From CAYJBH01 sp964368625 (GTDB lineage: Bacteria > Bacillota > Clostridia > Oscillospirales > Ruminococcaceae): a stretch of 64,000 nt of DNA. The translations under genes were made by a program, and so were the position numbers. The DNA lies in contig CAYJBH010000009.1 of assembly GCA_964368625.1 (NCBI GenBank), forward strand, positions 28,535 to 92,534, written 5' to 3'. The notes beneath the pieces were generated by a model. That model did no database searches. It saw only the letters and a program-made list of their open reading frames with translations, and was not told where the DNA came from. The stretch's first letter is position 1, and each line of letters starts with the position of its first letter. Shown one piece after another: positions 58,914 through 64,000 of the stretch.

Positions 58914-58946
58914 CAACCTACGGATAATTTCGCAGGTTGTTTTTTT
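58914..58946 (+). terminator. Intrinsic terminator after perR
   Basis: CAACCTACG and CGCAGGTTG form a stem with one mismatch, an 8-nt loop and a run of seven T residues. Confidence 0.85.
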
Positions 58947-59036
58947 GTTTATAATTAAGGATGGTTTAATAGACTATATATTATTCATCTAAAATGTTAA
59001 AATTTTGTCAAATTTAAATAATTTTAATATTTAGGC

Positions 59037-59065
59037 TTGCAGGCTAATAAAGTTTAGGTTATAAT
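59037..59065 (+). promoter_or_regulatory. Promoter of gap
   Basis: TTGCAG (59037-59042) and TATAAT (59060-59065) with a 17-bp spacer, 44 bp before the start codon. Confidence 0.75.
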
Positions 59066-59109
59066 AGTATGCAAGTAAACAAATATTTAAGATTAAGGAG
59101 AATTAAATT

Positions 59110-60117
59110 ATGGCAATCAAAATTGGTATTAATGGTTTTGGCCGTATCGGACGTTTAGTGTTCCGTGCTGCTTGCGAGAAGACCGATCTTTACGACATCG
59201 TAGGAATTAACGATCCTTTCATGACTCCAGACTACATGGCATATATGCTTCGCTACGACACAGTTCATGGTCGTTTTAAAGGTGAAGTAACTTACACAGA
59301 TGATGCTATCATCGTTAATGGCAAAACAATTAAATTTTTTGCTGAAAAAGATCCTGCAAGTATTCCGTGGGGAGCATCAGGTGCTGAGTATGTTGTAGAG
59401 AGCACAGGCGTTTTCACAACAACTGAAAAAGCTTCTGCACATATTAAAGCAGGTGCAAAAAAGGTTGTTATTTCTGCTCCTTCAGCAGATGCACCAATGT
59501 TTGTTTGTGGTGTTAACCTTGAAAAATATACAAACGATATGGACGTTGTTTCCAACGCTTCCTGCACAACAAACTGTTTAGCTCCTCTTGCAAAGGTTAT
59601 CAACGATAACTACGGTATTGTAGACGGCTTAATGACAACAGTTCATGCAACTACAAACACACAGAAAACTGTTGACGCTCCATCTAGCAAGGACTGGCGT
59701 GGTGGTCGTGCAGCAGCCGGCAACATCATTCCTTCCTCTACAGGTGCTGCAAAGGCAGTAGGTAAGGTTATCCCTGAGCTTAACGGCAAACTTACAGGTA
59801 TGGCTTTCCGTGTTCCTACCCTCGACGTTTCTGTTGTTGACCTAACAGTTAACCTTGGTAAGCCTGCTTCTTACGATGAGATCTGTGCTACAATTAAGGC
59901 AGCAGCTAACGGTGAAATGAAGGGTGTACTTGAGTATGTTGACGAAGATGTTGTTTCAAGCGACTTCATTGGCGACGAGAACACCTCTATCTTTGATGCA
60001 AAAGCCGGTATCGCACTAACCGATAAGTTTGTAAAGCTTGTTGCATGGTACGATAATGAGTGGGGCTACTCTAATAAGGTTCTTGACCTTATCTCCCACA
60101 TGGATAGCGTTAAATAA
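59110..60117 (+). CDS. gap: Glyceraldehyde-3-phosphate dehydrogenase
   Basis: A 335-residue glycolytic NAD-dependent enzyme. INGFGRIGRLVFRA binds NAD, SCTTNCLAPL holds the catalytic Cys (about residue 152) and MTTVHATTNTQ the partner His; GGRAAAGNIIPSSTGAAKA and WYDNEWGYSNK complete the family. Codon use is biased to C-ending codons (AAC, ATC, TTC) more than in neighbours, as in highly expressed genes. Monocistronic, with its own promoter and terminator. Confidence 0.97.
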   Translation: MAIKIGINGFGRIGRLVFRAACEKTDLYDIVGINDPFMTPDYMAYMLRYDTVHGRFKGEVTYTDDAIIVNGKTIKFFAEKDPASIPWGASGAEYVVESTGVFTTTEKASAHIKAGAKKVVISAPSADAPMFVCGVNLEKYTNDMDVVSNASCTTNCLAPLAKVINDNYGIVDGLMTTVHATTNTQKTVDAPSSKDWRGGRAAAGNIIPSSTGAAKAVGKVIPELNGKLTGMAFRVPTLDVSVVDLTVNLGKPASYDEICATIKAAANGEMKGVLEYVDEDVVSSDFIGDENTSIFDAKAGIALTDKFVKLVAWYDNEWGYSNKVLDLISHMDSVK

Positions 60118-60139
60118 TTAAAGCTTATAGCTAAATAAT

Positions 60140-60174
60140 AAATCCCCTCTTTAATTAAGAGGGGATTTTGTTAT
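60140..60174 (+). terminator. Intrinsic terminator after gap
   Basis: AAATCCCCTCTT and AAGAGGGGATTT form a 12-bp stem with a TAATT-type loop, followed by TTGTTATC. Confidence 0.88.
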
Positions 60175-60304
60175 CATAATTTTTATAAGCATATGATTAA
60201 GTAAGCTAAAAAATATATTAAATACAGTTTACTTATTAAAATGATAAATATAAGCTGTTCTAAATTTTTTTAAATGGCTAAAAAAACACTGTATATTTTA
60301 CGTG

Positions 60305-61954
60305 TTAATTGCTAACAGCATCACCCCTTTCGCGATACTCGCTAGGTGTACATCCGGCATGTTTTTTAAATATTCGGCTAAAGTATTTCGAGTCGTTAAA
60401 ACCTACCTCAAAACATATATCGATTAACTTTTTATCACAGTGTCTTAGCATGGTTTTTGCATTTTCTATTCTTTTGCTTGTTATATAGTTGGTAATAGTT
60501 TGCCCTGTTTTTTGTTTAAAAAGAAGACATAGGTATGATGGGCAGATGTAAGCTTCACCAGCAAGGCTATTAAGGGATATCTGCTGCATATAATTCTGTT
60601 CAATGTAAACCTTAATCTTGTTAATTAGTTCATCATGTTGAGGAAGGTCATCTTCTGCTGTATTGCCGATATTTTTAATTGCATATTCGGTTATAAGCTT
60701 TTCTAATGTGGAAACATTTGTACAGCTTTGAATAGTTTCATAAAAGGCAAGTAGCTGTTCCGCCTTTACAACATCCATGCTGCGAATCTGCAACAATGCG
60801 CTGTTGATAGTTGAGGCAATTTGGTGACAGATAACGACTACCTGACTTTGGTTCGGTGAAACTGTGTTATGAATGTTATTAAAAATATCCTTGATAATCG
60901 CAACAACCAGCGAAGATTCTTCGTTAATTGTGTGGCTGTAAATCTTGTTATATTGATGGAAATCTATCGAAACAAAGTTATCGGTGCTGGCATCGTCGGT
61001 TTCAGAAAAAAGGATTTGAGAATCAGTACTAAAAAATCTACGACTTAAAGCCTCCTTAGCAGAGGTGTAACTTTTGTGAAGCTGATTTAGCCCTTTAACA
61101 CGTGATCCAACACCCATAGAAATCTCAATTCCTAATATTTCCTTTAGCTGTTCGCTAATGGTGGTACATAGTGTTTCTAAATTTTCAGCAAAGTTAATAT
61201 CCCCCTCAATAATACAGGGGTTGATTTCTTCTTGTTGCAATGGTAAAATACATACAAACTCACCATCATCATTTTCAATGGTGTAGCAGTTGTTGCTGGT
61301 TTCTATAAGTTCATTCAATATGTTCATTACCGCTGTAGAAAAAAGGTGGTGATTTCGCCACATATCTTCGTATTTAAAGTTGTTTACAATTAAGGTTAGT
61401 GCAATATAGTCGCAGCTAAGTGGCAATAGAAGCTCTATTTTTTGCATCTCTTCCTCAATGCTAAACTCGCTCCAACTATCCTTTGTTAGCAGTTTATTGA
61501 TAAACTTATCCTGCAACACCGGAAGATTAACATAAACTTTATGCTCAATTTCCTGCAAATATTTAAGGCGCTCACTTTCTACTATTAAGGATTCTACACT
61601 TTTTGCAATAGCGTTATCTAGTTCCTTAAGATCGATTGGTTTAAATATATAATCAACGGCAGCACATTTAATAGCAGTGCGAACATAATCTATGTCGTTG
61701 TGACCACTAACAAAGATTATCTTAACATCGGGGTGAAGATCACATAATCTGTGGACGAACTCAAAACCATCCATTTTAGGCATGTTAATATCGGTAATAA
61801 CAAGGTTAACCGGCATTTCAGCCACAGCTTCTAGGGCTGCACTACCATTTTTTGCATACCTAACATTGTCGATATTATGGCTTTCCCAATCGATGTTGTT
61901 GAGAATTCCATTAATTGTTCTCATTTCATCGTCTACAATTAATGCTTTAATCAT
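60305..61954 (-). CDS. YesN-type response regulator (receiver plus AraC helix-turn-helix)
   Basis: A 549-residue regulator. The receiver domain (1-120) carries ALIVDDEMRT, the phosphoacceptor Asp in VITDINMPKMDGFEF (about residue 54) and the Lys in DYIFKPIDLKEL. A long central helical and GAF-like region follows (about 170-440). Two AraC helix-turn-helix motifs close it (ISLNSLAGEAYICPSYLCLL; IDICFEVGFNDSKYFSRIFKK). It pairs with the divergent YesM-type kinase starting only 39 bp away and probably controls a sugar or peptide uptake locus. Confidence 0.93.
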   Translation of the reverse strand: MIKALIVDDEMRTINGILNNIDWESHNIDNVRYAKNGSAALEAVAEMPVNLVITDINMPKMDGFEFVHRLCDLHPDVKIIFVSGHNDIDYVRTAIKCAAVDYIFKPIDLKELDNAIAKSVESLIVESERLKYLQEIEHKVYVNLPVLQDKFINKLLTKDSWSEFSIEEEMQKIELLLPLSCDYIALTLIVNNFKYEDMWRNHHLFSTAVMNILNELIETSNNCYTIENDDGEFVCILPLQQEEINPCIIEGDINFAENLETLCTTISEQLKEILGIEISMGVGSRVKGLNQLHKSYTSAKEALSRRFFSTDSQILFSETDDASTDNFVSIDFHQYNKIYSHTINEESSLVVAIIKDIFNNIHNTVSPNQSQVVVICHQIASTINSALLQIRSMDVVKAEQLLAFYETIQSCTNVSTLEKLITEYAIKNIGNTAEDDLPQHDELINKIKVYIEQNYMQQISLNSLAGEAYICPSYLCLLFKQKTGQTITNYITSKRIENAKTMLRHCDKKLIDICFEVGFNDSKYFSRIFKKHAGCTPSEYRERGDAVSN

Positions 61955-61993
61955 GATTTCTCCTTAAATATACTAACAAAATAGAGGTTGATA

Positions 61994-63772
61994 TTGAAAA
62001 AATTTATTAAATCGCTTAATTTTCGAACAAAACTAATCTTTAGCATTGCATTTATAAATGTGTTTATACTTTTTGTATCCTCAATATTCTTTTATATTAT
62101 ATTAAACTTGCAGGAACAGGATGCTTATAGGGAGATGCAACAGCTAAATATTCAAACTACAGGAGCTCAGATAGAGGTGCTTGTAGATGATATTAAGGAG
62201 GTTTCACGTGATTTAGCCTCAAACAGCACCTTACTAAATCTGGGGAATAGAAAAGAAGAGGGTTCGTTTAACGAACAGCTAAGTGAGTATAACTATCTTA
62301 ACGACTTATTTACGACATACAGCCACAGCACTGTTCCGATATATGCTACAATTTATTATAATGAAAACTCATTTTACTCCGGCCTTACCTCAAACTTTTC
62401 ATCGCTAGAGTATATTTATGAAACAGGTTTTATTATGGAAGACCTTGAAGGGAGTGATATATATTGGTCAGACACATTTAAGAAATATGATGCGCAAGGG
62501 GTTGGGTCGCTATATTTTGGAGCTGTTCGCAGACTAATTAACTTTGAGCAAAACAGTGAATGCTATGGCGCCCTTAGCGTTTATATAAGCGAATCAGATC
62601 TGCAGGACTATCTGCTGGATGCGGAGTTGATAACAGGTTCTCGATTTTACCTTGCAAACTCTAAAGCAGAGATAATTTCCGGAACGGATGATGAGGTAGG
62701 ACAAAATCTTATAGAGTTACTGGCACTTTCTAATGACGACATTTTACAAAACGAAGATACAATTTATCATTACGACAATCATACAATTTATACATACAGT
62801 ATAGATAAAACAAATTATACACTTTATAGTGTTTCCAATGGCGGTGTGAGCATTCTTGAAAATCAGGATTTTATTTTACAATTACTGATGTTTGGAGGTC
62901 TGCTTTTAGCAGTTATTGTATTTGTTGATATATTAGTATCTACTAAGATGAACAACAAGATAAAAAAGGTTTTTGAAAAAATATCTGATTCACAGATATC
63001 CACTGCAGGAGAAGAAGATACCGAAAGCGACTTTAAAGAAGAACTCAAGAGTGTTATTAATGTTTATAAGACCCTACATGATAAGAATAAATCGCTAACC
63101 GAAGAACTTTTGGAAAAGGAGTTGGCCCATAAAAATGCAACGCTTTCGTTGCTACAATCTCAAATTAACTCACATTTCCTTTATAACACCCTCGACGTAA
63201 TTAACTGGATGGCGGTAAAACATAAGGCTGATGACATTAATCACATGGTAAAGTTGCTCTCAAGGTTTTATAGAATGACATTGTCGAAGGGAAATGAAAT
63301 AATTACGGTTAAACAGGAGTTGGAGCATGCTCGAACATATCTGGAACTGGAGCAAAACAGGTTTGAGGGGAGTGTGGGGTTTGATGTAAGTTACAGTAAA
63401 GCAGCTGAAGATATCCCTATAGTGAAACTGATACTACAACCGATAGTAGAAAATGCGATACTGCACGGTTTGATGGAAAAAGATGATCCGGGCGGAATGG
63501 TAATAATTAATGCCGATGTTGATGATGATATACTTACAATATATGTTAAGGATGATGGAGTAGGAATGTCTCCGGAACTGCTAGAAATGCTTAACGAGGG
63601 AAAATCTATTCAATCACAAAACTTTAATTCTGCCGGCAGTAATTATGGGTTAGGTAATATTAGGGAGCGGCTGGAACTTTACTTTAAAGATAGAGCGACA
63701 ATAAAATATGAATCATCTAAGGATGGAAGCTGTGTTACAATAAAAATAATGCTTGATAACGCAAAAGCATAA
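61994..63772 (+). CDS. YesM-type membrane sensor histidine kinase
   Basis: A 592-residue kinase. Two membrane helices (about 16-38 and 295-315) flank an extracellular sensor domain. A long linker helix leads to the His_kinase domain with SHFLYNTLDVINW (phospho-His near 392) and an ATPase domain with N box PIVENAILHGL, DDGVGMSPELLEML and GLGNIRERLELYF. AGAGG with 6-nt spacing supports the TTG at 61994 over the TTG at 61988. It is divergent from its likely partner, unlike the usual co-directional arrangement. Confidence 0.93.
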   Translation: MKKFIKSLNFRTKLIFSIAFINVFILFVSSIFFYIILNLQEQDAYREMQQLNIQTTGAQIEVLVDDIKEVSRDLASNSTLLNLGNRKEEGSFNEQLSEYNYLNDLFTTYSHSTVPIYATIYYNENSFYSGLTSNFSSLEYIYETGFIMEDLEGSDIYWSDTFKKYDAQGVGSLYFGAVRRLINFEQNSECYGALSVYISESDLQDYLLDAELITGSRFYLANSKAEIISGTDDEVGQNLIELLALSNDDILQNEDTIYHYDNHTIYTYSIDKTNYTLYSVSNGGVSILENQDFILQLLMFGGLLLAVIVFVDILVSTKMNNKIKKVFEKISDSQISTAGEEDTESDFKEELKSVINVYKTLHDKNKSLTEELLEKELAHKNATLSLLQSQINSHFLYNTLDVINWMAVKHKADDINHMVKLLSRFYRMTLSKGNEIITVKQELEHARTYLELEQNRFEGSVGFDVSYSKAAEDIPIVKLILQPIVENAILHGLMEKDDPGGMVIINADVDDDILTIYVKDDGVGMSPELLEMLNEGKSIQSQNFNSAGSNYGLGNIRERLELYFKDRATIKYESSKDGSCVTIKIMLDNAKA

Positions 63773-63835
63773 AGCATATGCTCAATCAATAATAAAATTA
63801 CCAAAAGGTGCTAAATAGGATTAAACTCAAAATAT

Positions 63836-63868
63836 GAATCGGTGCATATGTACCGATTCTATTTTTTT
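63836..63868 (+). terminator. Intrinsic terminator after the YesM-type kinase
   Basis: GAATCGGT and ACCGATTC form an 8-bp stem with an 8-nt loop, followed by TATTTTTTT. The remaining bases to 64000 hold no gene. Confidence 0.85.
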
Positions 63869-64000
63869 ATAATACATTAGAAAAAGAAATACTGCAACAT
63901 AAATCTTTAAAAAAAGGTGGAGAATTTTAATTTTTAGTGCAATTTATTATAAATTAGTCCACATATGATTAAAAAAAAGTGCACTCTTTTTAAAAAAAGT

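Overview
The window reads as chromosomal DNA of a spore-forming, largely anaerobic member of the Clostridia. The supporting signs are AT-rich DNA with sigma-A-like TTGACA/TATAAT promoters, yabP-yabQ-divIC (spore cortex and division genes), an oxygen-defence set (rubrerythrin, desulfoferrodoxin, PerR), YesM/YesN-type two-component systems, and Clostridia-type FeoAB. No rRNA, CRISPR array, intact transposon or prophage was seen. One tRNA (Pro, UGG) is present.

Layout. 0-3.3 kb: a YesM-type sensor kinase and an amino-acid permease. 3.4-14.9 kb: a ten-gene minus-strand catabolic cluster (two Gfo/Idh oxidoreductases, a complete Dpp/Opp-type peptide ABC importer, a uroporphyrinogen-decarboxylase-like protein, a CyuA-like cysteine desulfidase, an M20 amidohydrolase), divergent from an AraC regulator. 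16.6-18.8 kb: an autoregulated MarR-MATE operon followed by a collapsed second MarR gene. 18.8-22.8 kb: a siderophore ABC importer in the order of B. subtilis yclNOPQ. 22.9-24.8 kb: a gene graveyard (sialidase, GH3 and sortase-anchor fragments), a hairpin-rich tandem repeat and tRNA-Pro. 24.8-25.5 kb: rpmA and rplU. 25.7-40.4 kb: plus-strand genes (paaK, a B12/radical-SAM protein, parA-parB with three perfect parS sites, serS, a NYN-LOTUS protein, a dTDP-rhamnose set, fucU). 40.5-45.1 kb: femX, a GNAT protein and feoA-feoB plus a Cys-rich Feo partner. 45.1-53.2 kb: minus-strand DJ-1, CDF, GGDEF-EAL, rRNA methylase, hpf, amidohydrolase, divIC, yabQ and yabP. 53.5-64 kb: fructokinase, a response-regulator GGDEF protein, an aldo-keto reductase, the dfx-rbr/perR locus, gap, and a second YesN/YesM pair arranged divergently.

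How it fits together. parAB, three 16-bp parS palindromes and the change from mostly leftward to mostly rightward genes near 25.5 kb suggest an origin-proximal region, although no dnaA or DnaA-box cluster is present. Two iron uptake systems 20 kb apart (the siderophore ABC importer and FeoAB) carry the same 16-bp palindrome GTTAG-N6-CTAAC, six copies in all, placed on their promoters. This looks like one iron regulon whose regulator lies outside the window. A different palindrome (AGTAAT-N-ATT) serves the PerR oxidative-stress genes.

Most notable: the shared iron operator; a siderophore permease whose only well-placed start codon is ATC; the three-part fossil gene beside a repeat that ends in a copy of the tRNA-Pro 3' end; and the sulfur/peptide-like catabolic cluster, whose substrate I cannot name.
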